The notes: generated by a model not told the origin, from the letters alone. A stretch of DNA of 64,000 nt from Pseudomonadota bacterium (GCA_027485695.1 JAIXQO010000005.1:62001-126000), one strand, 5' to 3'. Numbered from the stretch's first letter, positions 9,134-18,304 are shown. Numbers and translations: made by a program.

Positions 9134-9715
9134 ATGAAAAAAATCATTCTTTTGGCACTCGTGGCAATCGTCTCCATCAACTCCGAAGCTGCTGAGAAAA
9201 AACCAGCTGCTCGCCCAGCCGCACGTCCAGCTACTGCAGCTGCTCGCCCGATGGCATCGTCTCCAGCTCCTTCCGCTCCGAAGCGTTCGTTCGCAAGGAA
9301 GTACGGAACGGCCGGTTGCGGTCTCGGTAACTTGGTTTTCGGAAAAGACAATCAAGTTCTCGCAGCTACCACCAACGGTTCGACGTACAGCCAGCTCTTC
9401 GGTATCACCTTCGGCACGCTCAATTGCGAAGGCGGAAACCTCTTCACAACGGCAGAAAACATGGACCGTTTCATGATCACGAACAAAGTCGCTGCGGCTG
9501 ACTCCATTGCTCGTGGCGAAGGCGAAGTCATCACGACTCTCGCATCGCTCATGAACTGCTCCGCTCAAGAAGCTCGCCTGGGTTCGGCTCTTCAGTCCGA
9601 ATTCAAAACGATCTTCCCTAAGCACGACGTTCCAGCTGGCGAAATCACGGATAACATCCTGACCGTCGTCGGTAACGATGCTGCTCTTGCTCAAGCTTGT
9701 AACGTTCAGATCTAA
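9134..9715 (+). CDS. DUF3015 family exported protein with Ala/Pro linker
   Basis: A 193-residue paralogue of the preceding gene. After the signal peptide (cleavage near NSEA/AEKK) it carries a low-complexity Ala/Pro/Arg/Lys linker of about 35 residues absent from the first copy. The DUF3015 core then follows with the same landmarks: AGCGLGNLVFG, QLFGITFGTLNC, RGEGEVITTLASLMNCS and a C-terminal Cys. The positively charged linker could tether the domain to peptidoglycan or another anionic surface; that is speculation. AGGAGA stands at a normal distance before its ATG. Confidence 0.85.
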   Translation: MKKIILLALVAIVSINSEAAEKKPAARPAARPATAAARPMASSPAPSAPKRSFARKYGTAGCGLGNLVFGKDNQVLAATTNGSTYSQLFGITFGTLNCEGGNLFTTAENMDRFMITNKVAAADSIARGEGEVITTLASLMNCSAQEARLGSALQSEFKTIFPKHDVPAGEITDNILTVVGNDAALAQACNVQI

Positions 9716-9739
9716 TCGATCGCGAACGAATCAGATGAT

Positions 9740-9772
9740 AGGCCCGGTCTCGAAAGAGATCGGGCCTTTTTA
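9740..9772 (+). terminator. Intrinsic terminator of the DUF3015 pair
   Basis: A stem AGGCCCGGTCTC (9740-9751) pairs with GAGATCGGGCCT (one G-T wobble) around a GAAA tetraloop, followed by a T run. A second GC hairpin with a TTCG loop, ATGCCC/GGGCAT, lies at about 9797-9812. Confidence 0.85.
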
Positions 9773-9875
9773 TTTTACAGCGGCCCATCCTGGGCCATGC
9801 CCTTCGGGCATGGATGCCCGGAGTAAAATCGACTTTCCTGCCGATTTCTTCTTTTCTCCCTTACAATAGAAAGAA

Positions 9876-10268
9876 ATGAGCTTCGTACCTCTCGAACAAG
9901 AAGAACGAAAAGAAGAAGAATCCGAGATAGAAACCAACTCCCTGAGCCCCAGAGCGCGGCGAGCTAAAAAGCGTTTCTGGACGGGACTGTTCGTCGCTTC
10001 AATCGCATACTCCTATTTCAGGGACTGGAACGAAGAAACCATCCTTTCCTACGTCGCCGCATCGGTCCTACCCATCACTTTCCTCTACGGGATCGTGTAC
10101 AAGTACTACGCGCTTTTTGACCGGAAATGCCCGCAGACCAACGAAGATTGGACGTTGATTCAGTCCGAAAAAATCCGCTTCGTGCTCTGGGCCCTGTACT
10201 TCGCGTTCTTGTCCGTACTTCCTCTCGCGCTGATGAAGTTTTCGGGTAGACTCCCTTTCGGCGACTAA
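9876..10268 (+). CDS. Small membrane protein of unknown function
   Basis: A 130-residue protein. Its first ~35 residues are highly charged (runs of Glu then Arg/Lys) and cytoplasmic in character. Two or three membrane segments follow (around FWTGLFVASIAYSYF, YVAASVLPITFLYGIVYKYY and LWALYFAFLSVLPLALM). No family recognised. The positive cluster RARRAKKR just before the first segment suggests an N-in orientation. It lies between the DUF3015 terminator and the DUF4105 gene. Confidence 0.65.
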   Translation: MSFVPLEQEERKEEESEIETNSLSPRARRAKKRFWTGLFVASIAYSYFRDWNEETILSYVAASVLPITFLYGIVYKYYALFDRKCPQTNEDWTLIQSEKIRFVLWALYFAFLSVLPLALMKFSGRLPFGD

Positions 10269-10336
10269 CGAATCTTTGATTCTTTTCCGGCCTTTTTCCA
10301 TTGCCCGCGCTACCACGGCAAACGTAAAACTGTCAC

Positions 10337-12325
10337 ATGCCCCCTTTTCTTCTCGTCTTGCTGGCGCTTGGCTTGCCGGTTTCTCTGGCCTCCGCATCCG
10401 TCGAATCCCTGATCGAGCGGGCAAACACCCTGAAACTCTCTGATTCGCGTGAATGGCACCGCACCGTTCAGTACGAACCCAAGAAATGGGGTGGATTCGA
10501 GAGCTTAGCCGATGACCCTCGCTATTTCATGAGCGAGGACGGAGCGACGAATCCTCAAGCGGAACTCGAGGCAACGATTCGTGCATTTTATCAGCCCGTC
10601 ATCGAAGATCACCTCAAACGCGAGGTCATCACGATCCGTGAAAATCCGAGCCAGGAACTGCTCGAAGAAGAAGCCAAACTCCCCCAACATCCGATCTGTC
10701 AGTTTCCAGCTCGTTTAAACCTCTTGAAGTCCGTGTTGAACTGGGACGGCGCTGATCTCCCCAAGATCTCTTGTAACCGGTTCAAACATTTCAAGGATCG
10801 TCTCTCTCCGGGCGGAGTCTCACTCGTTTTCTCTTCGTTTTTCCTCGGGAGCCCGAGCTCAACGTTTGGTCACACCCTTCTTCGGATCCACAACAGTGGA
10901 CTTCCCACGACGCAAGTCGCAGGGCAAACGACTCGAAGCGAACTCCTTGATACGGGCGTAAACTACGCGGCGAATCCGACCGTCACTAATCCCATTCTCT
11001 ATGCATTCTTCGGGCTTGCAGGCCTGTTTCCAGGAACATTCACGGCCGTTCCCTACTACCTAAAGGTTCGTGAGTACAACGATCACGAATCACGCGACCT
11101 TTGGAGCTATCGACTCAACCTCAGCCCTCAAGAGGTCGAGCGATTAGTCGAGCTTCTTTGGGAAGTCGGATCCACGCACTACGATTACTACTATTTCACC
11201 GAGAACTGCGCGACGCAGATGTTGAACATCCTGGATGCGGCGGCACCTCGCCTCAACCTCCGCGCGCAGATCCCCTACTATGTGATTCCGTCCGCGACCG
11301 TGCACGCGCTTTTCGCTCAGCCAGGGCTTGTCCTCGAGCGCGGATATCGTCCCTCGGTTCGACGCGAGTTTTATCACCGCTACGGCAATCTCAAGCCGCA
11401 ACAAATTCAAGCACTCGACGCGCTCATTGAGCGTAAGCCAACCGATCAGGCACTCGCACCACTCACGGATACCGAAAAAGTCGAGACACTCGACACTTGG
11501 TCCGATTACATCGAATTCATCCACGGGGACGCGATCAAAAAAGAACAGAGCGACGCGCTCATCCTCAAGCGCGAATCGCTCGTCGAACGCTCCAAAATTC
11601 GTCTCAAGAGCGCACCACTGGGGATGCCACAGCCCGAACTCGAAGCACCGGAGCGAGCTCACGGAGTTCGCAGATTCCAACTCTCGAGCGGCTATTCCGA
11701 TCGCTTCAAAGGGTTCGTTTCCATCGACTGGCGATTTGCCATGCACGATATGACGGATGCGACTCCCGGCTATCCGCTCAACACGCAGGTCGAGTTTTTT
11801 ACGGTCAAAGGCACCGTCTACTGGGATCGTCCAAACTTCGAGCTCGAGCAGCTGCGCATTTTCGCAATCCAAAGCCTGACGCCGATCAATCGATTCGAGA
11901 AACCTAAATCCTATGTCGCCGATCTTCGTTACATCCGCACGACTGATGCCGACTACACGGGCAATCAACGTTCCGGTCGTGCCGAGATGAATGTCGGCGG
12001 CGGTTACACGATTCCGATCTTGAGCGATCGATATGCCGTAGGCGCAATGGGCGAAATCGCCGCGCAATACTCCGCTCAGTTCCTCGGATCGAACGTTCGA
12101 TTGGCGGCCGGACCGCGCGCCTACGCACTTCTCAACTTCTCTCACCACTGGAAATGGTTGATGGAGTACAAGCCTGAATGGCGACTCCTCAGCTCGAGCT
12201 CCTATCACTGGACGGCTTCGACGGAGATGAAATACTCGTTTGGAAAATCCTTCGCTACCAGCGCGAACTACCTGCATTCCCGACAAGAGGAGCGCTCCAG
12301 CCTTGCGATACAATGGTATTTCTAA
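10337..12325 (+). CDS. DUF4105 (Lnb N-terminal periplasmic domain) protein with outer-membrane barrel
   Basis: A 662-residue exported protein. Signal peptide cleaved near LASA/SVES. The central part matches DUF4105, named the Lnb N-terminal periplasmic domain after the Bacteroides lipoprotein N-acyltransferase Lnb. His179 in the block SSTFGHTLLRIHNS and Cys291 in YYYFTENCATQMLN are the likely catalytic pair of this papain-like fold. Residues from about 430 alternate as amphipathic strands and the protein ends in an aromatic residue (WYF), as outer-membrane beta-barrels do. In Bacteroides Lnb the C-terminal part is a set of inner-membrane helices, so the barrel here is a different architecture and the reaction may differ (acyl transfer or peptide/amide cleavage at the outer membrane). 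The next gene overlaps its end. Confidence 0.85.
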   Translation: MPPFLLVLLALGLPVSLASASVESLIERANTLKLSDSREWHRTVQYEPKKWGGFESLADDPRYFMSEDGATNPQAELEATIRAFYQPVIEDHLKREVITIRENPSQELLEEEAKLPQHPICQFPARLNLLKSVLNWDGADLPKISCNRFKHFKDRLSPGGVSLVFSSFFLGSPSSTFGHTLLRIHNSGLPTTQVAGQTTRSELLDTGVNYAANPTVTNPILYAFFGLAGLFPGTFTAVPYYLKVREYNDHESRDLWSYRLNLSPQEVERLVELLWEVGSTHYDYYYFTENCATQMLNILDAAAPRLNLRAQIPYYVIPSATVHALFAQPGLVLERGYRPSVRREFYHRYGNLKPQQIQALDALIERKPTDQALAPLTDTEKVETLDTWSDYIEFIHGDAIKKEQSDALILKRESLVERSKIRLKSAPLGMPQPELEAPERAHGVRRFQLSSGYSDRFKGFVSIDWRFAMHDMTDATPGYPLNTQVEFFTVKGTVYWDRPNFELEQLRIFAIQSLTPINRFEKPKSYVADLRYIRTTDADYTGNQRSGRAEMNVGGGYTIPILSDRYAVGAMGEIAAQYSAQFLGSNVRLAAGPRAYALLNFSHHWKWLMEYKPEWRLLSSSSYHWTASTEMKYSFGKSFATSANYLHSRQEERSSLAIQWYF

Positions 12326-13151
12326 GATCGGCCTGACGTCGCTCGTACTACTCGTTTTTTCGAGTTGTTCGAGTCTCCTCTATTTCCCGGACAAAAAAGG
12401 CTATCTCTACCCTGGGCAATTCAAGCTCGTGCCAGAGGAGTTCCAGGTTCAAACTGACGACGGTTTCAAACTCGAATCTTGGTGGGTGAAATCGGAAACA
12501 AAACCGGTCAAAGGCGTCATCGTTTTCTTCCACGGTAACGCTCAGAATCTGACTGCGCAGTTCCCGCAAGCCTCGTGGTTCCGTCATTTCGGTTACCACG
12601 TGCTCTTATTTGATTACCGCGGCTACGGCGTATCCGAAGGAAAACCATCTCCCGAAGGGACCGTCATCGACGGCAAAGCGATCCTTCGCGAAGCTAAGCG
12701 TCGGGCCGGGTCACTCCCGATCATCGCATTCGGGCAGAGTTTGGGCGGAGCGATTCTTCTTCGTACGGCGATCGAAACTCAAGACGAAATCCCCCTTCAA
12801 GGGATGCTCCTCGATTCGACTTTTCTTTCGTACCGTCACGCCGCTCAAGAATTGCTTTCCAAAAACTGGATCACCTGGCCGTTTCAATGGTTAGGACTTC
12901 TGGTGATGAGCGATTCTTGGTCTCCCGCCGGCACGGATCGGCCTTTTCCAAAAATCCCGTACTTCGTAATTCATGGAACGAAAGACATCACGGTCGACTA
13001 CAATCTCGGTCGGGAGCTTTATGAAAAACTCCCGGAAAATAAAACCCTGCTCACTATCGACGGCGGTACACACACGGACGTATTCTTTAGAAACGACGGC
13101 AAGTACCGCGAAACGGTTTTGGAATGGCTCGACCGTACCGCAAAACGATAG
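12240..13151 (+). CDS. Alpha/beta hydrolase, lipoprotein-like (BEM46/YfhR type)
   Basis: A 303-residue serine hydrolase. The oxyanion region is IVFFHGNAQN, the nucleophile elbow is GQSLGG (Ser167 with the ATG at 12240), and the Asp (GTKDITVDY) and His (GGTHTDVF) of the triad follow in order. The block VLLFDYRGYGVSEG is characteristic of the BEM46/YfhR/YqkD group. Near the N-terminus is a hydrophobic stretch ending FSSCSS, a plausible lipobox. The only in-frame ATG lies 86 bases inside the preceding gene and gives an unusually long 27-residue n-region. A non-ATG start near 12318-12333 would give a normal signal peptide, so the true start is uncertain. Confidence 0.85.
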   Translation: MENPSLPARTTCIPDKRSAPALRYNGISKIGLTSLVLLVFSSCSSLLYFPDKKGYLYPGQFKLVPEEFQVQTDDGFKLESWWVKSETKPVKGVIVFFHGNAQNLTAQFPQASWFRHFGYHVLLFDYRGYGVSEGKPSPEGTVIDGKAILREAKRRAGSLPIIAFGQSLGGAILLRTAIETQDEIPLQGMLLDSTFLSYRHAAQELLSKNWITWPFQWLGLLVMSDSWSPAGTDRPFPKIPYFVIHGTKDITVDYNLGRELYEKLPENKTLLTIDGGTHTDVFFRNDGKYRETVLEWLDRTAKR

Positions 13152-13169
13152 CCCTCTGAGGAATCCCCT

Positions 13170-14060
13170 TTGAACTGGATTGAAATTGGTCTCTATCTTA
13201 TTTCGATCCTGATCTGGGGCTCCACCTGGCTCGTCATTAAGTTCCAGTTGGGAATCGTTCATCCGGCCGTGTCCGTCGGATATCGTTTTCTCGTAGCCGC
13301 CGTTCTCCTGCTGGCATTTGCGGTTGTTCGCGGCAAGAAGCTCCGTTTCCCGCTGACGGTTCATGGACTCATCGCCGCACAGTCACTGTTTCTCTTTTGC
13401 CTGAACTACCTTTGTCTCTATTTCTCGGAGCAATCCCTCACTTCGGGTGTCGTCGCGATTCTCTTTTCACTCCTCACCGTTTCCAACGCAATCGGTGCGA
13501 AGTTCCTATTCGACGAGCAATTGACTGCTCGTTTCTGGTGGGGAACGGCAATCGGCGTCGCCGGTATCCTGCTGGTATTCTCAAGCGAACTCAAGGATTT
13601 CACACTCACCCATGATCAAGGCGTCGCATTCGGCTTGGCCATCCTTGGAACCCTCAGCGCATCGGCTGGGAATCTGATTTCCAAACGCCTCTATCAACAC
13701 TCAATCGAAGTCATTCCCGTGACCGCCATCGGAATGGCGTACGGAGCATTCTACACGCTGGCCGGATGTTTTCTACTCAATCTACCGTTCGTATTCCCCA
13801 GAGATACGACCTATCTTGCGGCTCTTCTCTATCTGGCGGTGTTTGGTTCGATCATCGCATTTGTCTCTTATCTGACTGTCCTTCGTCGCATCGGGGCCGC
13901 TAAGGCTGGCTACATGTCGATCATCACGCCGGTCGTGGCCATCCTGCTCTCGATGATTTTCGAAGGACTCCGCGCCACTCCGATTGTGATCTTCGGGATG
14001 ATTCTCTCGCTCGCCGGGAACGCGCTCGTCATGATTCGTCGTCGTAAGACGTCCATCTAG
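13170..14060 (+). CDS. EamA/DMT-family permease
   Basis: A 296-residue inner-membrane transporter with ten predicted segments in two EamA repeats; the conserved IWGSTWLVIKF stands in the first segment and KAGYMSIITPVVAILLSM in the ninth. It starts at TTG (13170), supported by GAGGAA seven bases upstream; no closer ATG keeps the first segment. It lies 18 bases after the hydrolase gene, so both are probably cotranscribed. Substrate unknown; paralogous in family to the permease at 829 but not closely similar. Confidence 0.88.
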   Translation: MNWIEIGLYLISILIWGSTWLVIKFQLGIVHPAVSVGYRFLVAAVLLLAFAVVRGKKLRFPLTVHGLIAAQSLFLFCLNYLCLYFSEQSLTSGVVAILFSLLTVSNAIGAKFLFDEQLTARFWWGTAIGVAGILLVFSSELKDFTLTHDQGVAFGLAILGTLSASAGNLISKRLYQHSIEVIPVTAIGMAYGAFYTLAGCFLLNLPFVFPRDTTYLAALLYLAVFGSIIAFVSYLTVLRRIGAAKAGYMSIITPVVAILLSMIFEGLRATPIVIFGMILSLAGNALVMIRRRKTSI

Positions 14061-14159
14061 TTCATGAACTCTCCGTCAAAAATCCGCCTACCATAAATTG
14101 ATACCTCTACACATTAAGTAAATATAAAATTAGACCGAACCATCCCAAGGGAGACGATT

Positions 14160-16700
14160 ATGAAAAGAATCCAGACTAACGCCATGACGCGTTTGATTGT
14201 GGTCGGAGTCACTGCAGCCGTTACAGGATTTGCCTGTAGTCAGCGCGTGAACACGGACCCGAACGCATCGGCACTCGGCCAATCCAACGATTCGGGCACC
14301 GGTACAGGAAGCTCAAGTGGCTCCGGTTCCGGCACTGGCCCTGGCCCAGGCGTCACAACGACTGCCACGCCAGCGCCTACCGAGACGTTGACGCCGACGC
14401 CAACCCCTACCGAAACAACTACGGCAACTCCAACTCCGACCGGCACGAATACCAATCCTCCCGGTGGCGTTGGACTCAATCCATTCATTATTCAGCCGCC
14501 CAAGAGTCCGAACGCGGATCCAAGTGCGCCAACGGGCTTCTTCAACTCGGGCGAAACACCTAAAATTGTTTGGGGAGCAACGGGAACGACGGCAGGTACG
14601 GTCGATTTCTACTTCTCCAAGAACAAAGGCAACAGCTGGTCGCTCATCAAGTCCGGACTGCCGCTCACGTCGCAGTGGACCTGGGATCTCCCAAAAGAAA
14701 CCGTTGGGTTTGATGCGGACAAAACCTGCAAAGGCCGCTTGAAAGCCGTGATCAAATCGACGAATCCACTTCAAACCAAAGAAGTGTTCTATCCATCGCC
14801 GATTTGCATCGATCATCAGCCTCCAAAACTGAAAAATGCAAAACTCTATCCAGAGACCCGTCCAAATGCCGGCGGCGATCCTCTGAAAGTGAGCCCGAAC
14901 GAGAAAGTCGTCGTGACTTTCAAAGCGTCGGACGACATCGGTTTCCCAGCGAAACCAGTCAAACTCTACTGCAAGAAACCAGACGGCTCTCAAGTTGTCG
15001 TGGTCGATCAGATTTCTGAGAACGTCGTCGCTGAGTCTCAAGGCGTGTTCTGGACCGTTCCTGCCGGAACGGAATGCCAGAAAATGATCCTCTTGGTTCG
15101 CGATCTCGGCGGCAAAGAAACCACGTTCACGCTTCGCGGAGTGACCTCGGGTGACGACGATGGCGGCGGAAACGCAAACTGCAAACCGGGCCTCAACAAA
15201 AACGATCCGGACTTGCTCGGTTACTACTGTTTCAACGGCGATTTCAAGGACGCAAGCCCTAAGAAAAACGACCTGATTCCAGGTACGCTCGAGGGAACAT
15301 TCAACAATAAACCACTCAGTCCCGTGAAGATCGTCAAAGACTTCGCTTTCGGAAAAGCGGGTGAGTTCGATGGCCGCGCATTCGCGGTAGCCAAAAAACT
15401 CAACGACTATCCAGATGGAGCGAAATCCAGGACGATCATGACCTGGGTTTACACGACTCCAAAAAGCTGGCTCAAGCCAACGGGTCCACAGACTCTGCCT
15501 CGCCAGAACGCCGTCTTCAACTACGGCAAAGCCTGGGAAAAAGATCGCAGTGTCGGCATGGAACTCTGCTGTTACGAGGGCTGTAAGTGCCCGACGCCAG
15601 ACCGTCCAGTGACGACGATCAACACGTACCTCTGGGACAACGACGTTCACACCGGTCTCGGAACGCCTGCTTCGCAAATGGGCATTCCGAAAAAAGGCTG
15701 GTGGCACTACGCCGTCACGATCGAAGAAGCGACCAAAAAAGTTCGCGTCTACATCAACGGTAAGAAGGTCAGCGACCAGGCAATGGGCACGATCGACACG
15801 ATCGCGACCGACCTGCGAATCGGTACGGGCGAACCAGCCTGGGAACCGGGCAGCGACGGTAAATACCACAATGGTCGTATGGCTCACTTCGCTTTCTTGA
15901 AGCGCATGCTGACAGATGACGAAATCAAAAAAACGTACGATAAAACCAAACCACACAAATGCGAAGACGGTGATGACGACGAGGACAAAGGCTACTGCGA
16001 TGGCGTAAAAACCAACGTGTACTACGTGCCAGAATCCAAATTCGAATCACTCAATCCAGCCGATGTTGCATCGAATGACGCGAACCAGACGTTCGCTTAC
16101 TTCGAGAACAACACGACCGAAGTGGTGACGCGCAATAAACCGGCGTATTTCCGAAACCTCGCGCACACCACTCGCGATTGGGAAGAAGGTTTCCCGGACT
16201 ATACCGGCACTCCAATGACCAATAACGACGGTGCTCGCCTCAAGGAGTACTACTCGTTCAAAACGATCGATACGTACATCAAGATGGGCGACGATGCGGA
16301 TATGACTGCGAATTACCAATTCGCAGTGATCACCGACGACGCTGCGATCTTCGAGATCTCCGGCAAAGAAGGCTCGAGCTACAAGAAGCTCATCACGGGC
16401 GGATATGGTCCTCCGAAGTTCATCTGCGCCTCGGAAACCGTTCCCCTGAAACGCGGTGAGCTCTATCCGGTTCGTTTCCACTATCAGCAAGGTCCGCGAA
16501 ATCACACGGCCGCCGTGCTCTTGTGGAGAAAGAATCCGAACTCTTGCTCGAGCGATACGACGAACTGCGGAACCGCTGGTTACGAGCCGAAATATTTCAA
16601 CGGCTCAGACCTCTCGGCCCAGGTGAAAAACCAAGGCTGGCAGATTGTTCCTTCGGATAACTTCCGATTCAAAAAATCGTCCGGCGATTCTTGTTTCTAA
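14160..16700 (+). CDS. LamG-domain surface lipoprotein with PA14-like C-terminus
   Basis: An 846-residue lipoprotein (lipobox TGFAC, Cys26). After the lipidated Cys comes a Gly/Ser then Pro/Thr-rich linker (about residues 45-100), a typical spacer that lifts a domain off the membrane. Residues ~120-330 are probably Ig-like. Residues ~345-600 form a concanavalin/LamG sandwich: CFNGDFKDAS, GEFDGRAFAV, WWHYAVTIEE, RVYINGKKV and a closing MAHFAFLKRMLTDDEIK. The last ~230 residues (TYIKMGDDADMTANYQFAVITDDAA, LYPVRFHYQQG) look like a PA14-type carbohydrate-binding domain. Likely an adhesin or glycan-binding surface protein. AGGGAGA precedes the ATG and a strong terminator follows; it is monocistronic. 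Confidence 0.82.
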   Translation: MKRIQTNAMTRLIVVGVTAAVTGFACSQRVNTDPNASALGQSNDSGTGTGSSSGSGSGTGPGPGVTTTATPAPTETLTPTPTPTETTTATPTPTGTNTNPPGGVGLNPFIIQPPKSPNADPSAPTGFFNSGETPKIVWGATGTTAGTVDFYFSKNKGNSWSLIKSGLPLTSQWTWDLPKETVGFDADKTCKGRLKAVIKSTNPLQTKEVFYPSPICIDHQPPKLKNAKLYPETRPNAGGDPLKVSPNEKVVVTFKASDDIGFPAKPVKLYCKKPDGSQVVVVDQISENVVAESQGVFWTVPAGTECQKMILLVRDLGGKETTFTLRGVTSGDDDGGGNANCKPGLNKNDPDLLGYYCFNGDFKDASPKKNDLIPGTLEGTFNNKPLSPVKIVKDFAFGKAGEFDGRAFAVAKKLNDYPDGAKSRTIMTWVYTTPKSWLKPTGPQTLPRQNAVFNYGKAWEKDRSVGMELCCYEGCKCPTPDRPVTTINTYLWDNDVHTGLGTPASQMGIPKKGWWHYAVTIEEATKKVRVYINGKKVSDQAMGTIDTIATDLRIGTGEPAWEPGSDGKYHNGRMAHFAFLKRMLTDDEIKKTYDKTKPHKCEDGDDDEDKGYCDGVKTNVYYVPESKFESLNPADVASNDANQTFAYFENNTTEVVTRNKPAYFRNLAHTTRDWEEGFPDYTGTPMTNNDGARLKEYYSFKTIDTYIKMGDDADMTANYQFAVITDDAAIFEISGKEGSSYKKLITGGYGPPKFICASETVPLKRGELYPVRFHYQQGPRNHTAAVLLWRKNPNSCSSDTTNCGTAGYEPKYFNGSDLSAQVKNQGWQIVPSDNFRFKKSSGDSCF

Positions 16701-16723
16701 CCGAATCGTTGAAATAGACCTTC

Positions 16724-16760
16724 AAAAAGGGCGAGAGACTTCGGTCTCCCGCCCTTTTTA
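16724..16760 (+). terminator. Intrinsic terminator of the LamG lipoprotein gene
   Basis: GGGCGAGAGAC pairs with GTCTCCCGCCC (one mismatch) around a TTCG tetraloop, flanked by A5 and T5 runs, 24 bases after the stop codon. Confidence 0.88.
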
Positions 16761-16814
16761 CTTTTTCTTGCGTAGACGAACAATGGAGAGTGAGAATAGA
16801 AAACCGAGGTCGCT

Positions 16815-17453
16815 ATGAGTAAAAAACAGGTTGAAACGTTCAAGAAGCAAGTCACCGCGCTCGCCCGCAAAGGCGACTACAAATCGGGCGTCGAGCTTGC
16901 CAAACAAGCCCTGAAACGGGATCCGAATGAAATTCACTACCTCTATCAGTACGCAAAACTCCTCGGCGATTGGGCTGATGACTTACCCGCCGTCAGACGC
17001 AAAAAATATAAACAAGAGTCGATTGCGATCCTAAAAAAACTCCAAAAACGCATGAATGAAGCAGACGAGACGCTTCAGTGGGGAATCGGCCTGAACTACT
17101 ACTATCAACGCGCCGATTTTCGCGGCATGCACACCTGGGGCATCCAACTCGAAAAACAACAACATCCGAACGGAGTCTATGCGCAAGGCGTGGGAGCAGC
17201 GCTACAAGCGCAGAAACTTCATCCACGCGCTGGCGCGAAATCCTGGGCTAAGAAATCGGTCGCCGCTTGGAAACGTTACGGACTGAAAAAAGAAAAATAC
17301 TATTTCCCGCACTACTGCCTCGCTCTGGCCCTAGCGGTTCAGAGAGACTTCGATGCCGCAATGAGCGCGCTTAAAACGGCCGCTCGCGTGAGCAAACGTC
17401 CAGTCGACAATGAGGAATTCGCGGACGCACTCGAACTGATCAGAACCCCTTAA
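16815..17453 (+). CDS. TPR-like alpha-helical protein
   Basis: A 212-residue cytoplasmic protein rich in Lys, Arg, Ala and aromatic residues. The start KKQVTALARKGDYKSGVELAKQAL and following helices have the spacing of tetratricopeptide repeats (about five helix pairs), and the last pair contains YCLALALAVQRDFDAAMSAL. There are no catalytic motifs; such solenoids mediate protein-protein contact. GAGGT precedes the ATG. It ends 20 bases before the amidotransferase-like gene, so the two may share a transcript. Confidence 0.65.
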   Translation: MSKKQVETFKKQVTALARKGDYKSGVELAKQALKRDPNEIHYLYQYAKLLGDWADDLPAVRRKKYKQESIAILKKLQKRMNEADETLQWGIGLNYYYQRADFRGMHTWGIQLEKQQHPNGVYAQGVGAALQAQKLHPRAGAKSWAKKSVAAWKRYGLKKEKYYFPHYCLALALAVQRDFDAAMSALKTAARVSKRPVDNEEFADALELIRTP

Positions 17454-17473
17454 TTCGTGTTAAGATCAGCTCG

Positions 17474-18259
17474 ATGAAGCTCCGTTTTTCCCTGCTGATT
17501 GCAGCTACGTTGATCCGTCCAGTGAGCACACTGGCAGAGCTCACTTGTCCGTCCGAGGTAACCATCGGTTGTACTACGGGCCTCTGCGGAGATCGTGTTC
17601 GTGACGCCATTCGGGCGGTCGTACCTACCTCGACCAGAATCATCTGGAAATCACTCCCTCGACTCGACCTCGAATCCGAGACGATTGACGGCGTGATATC
17701 TCCCGGCGGCAAGGATCTCGTCCTGGATGCTTACCTGGACCGCATCCCAGAAGCAGAACAAAAAACCTACGTGAGCCTCGACCATCAAAAAGGGAAACAC
17801 ACGCCTGCTTCGATCAATCGAGATCAATTCGAGCTGAAATTCTGGAAGTCCTATTTCACGAGCAAGCAATACCGGCACGTGGCTGCGCTGGGTATTTGTT
17901 ATGGTCATCAGGTGATGGCGGTAACGAATGGGTTTTCACTCTATTCTGATCTCCGCAGCCAGCTGGGAATACCAGCTCGCTACAGTGTCGAAGATTCGAT
18001 TTCGTTTCCGGTGCCGTTCTTCGATTCGACTCCCGAACCCTTCCTTGCTCGCGAAGAACACCACCAAGCCGTCCGGAAACTAGGAACGTCTCAAGAAAAA
18101 GGGCAAATTTTTGCGACCTCCAACCGTGGAAAAATCATCGAAGGAATCCGCTACGACGGCCGCCCCGCCTACTCGGTACAATTTCATCCGGAAATCAGCC
18201 GCCTCGAAGTCAGAGTGGCTACGCTCCTACCATTTGTCCAAGCCCTCTGCGATCGGTAG
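17474..18259 (+). CDS. Exported class I glutamine amidotransferase-like protein
   Basis: A 261-residue protein with a class I GATase (peptidase C26-like) core: nucleophile Cys142 in GICYGHQ, and His238/Glu240 in YSVQFHPE, so the full Cys-His-Glu triad is present. The segment EEHHQAV also matches family members that bind gamma-glutamyl substrates. Unusually, it opens with a signal peptide (MKLRFSLLIAATLIRPVSTLA), predicting a periplasmic location. The family contains gamma-glutamyl-GABA hydrolase and gamma-glutamyl peptidases; an exported version could release amino groups from gamma-glutamyl or cell-wall amides, which is inference. Two Cys pairs near the N-terminus could form disulfides. Confidence 0.82.
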   Translation: MKLRFSLLIAATLIRPVSTLAELTCPSEVTIGCTTGLCGDRVRDAIRAVVPTSTRIIWKSLPRLDLESETIDGVISPGGKDLVLDAYLDRIPEAEQKTYVSLDHQKGKHTPASINRDQFELKFWKSYFTSKQYRHVAALGICYGHQVMAVTNGFSLYSDLRSQLGIPARYSVEDSISFPVPFFDSTPEPFLAREEHHQAVRKLGTSQEKGQIFATSNRGKIIEGIRYDGRPAYSVQFHPEISRLEVRVATLLPFVQALCDR

Positions 18260-18304
18260 ACTCCGCCTTGCTCCTACTACACGCCCACTGCTAGAATCCA
18301 TTAT

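Noticed and set aside
9781..9820. REP-like repeat family (CCCTTCGGGC at about 5875 and 9800)
   Set aside because: Only a 10-base motif is shared by two sites and the flanks differ; I see no family of copies.
14313..15956. 547-codon minus-strand frame opposite the LamG lipoprotein
   Set aside because: Composition is that of a shadow frame and the plus-strand gene has a signal peptide, domains, a ribosome site and a terminator.
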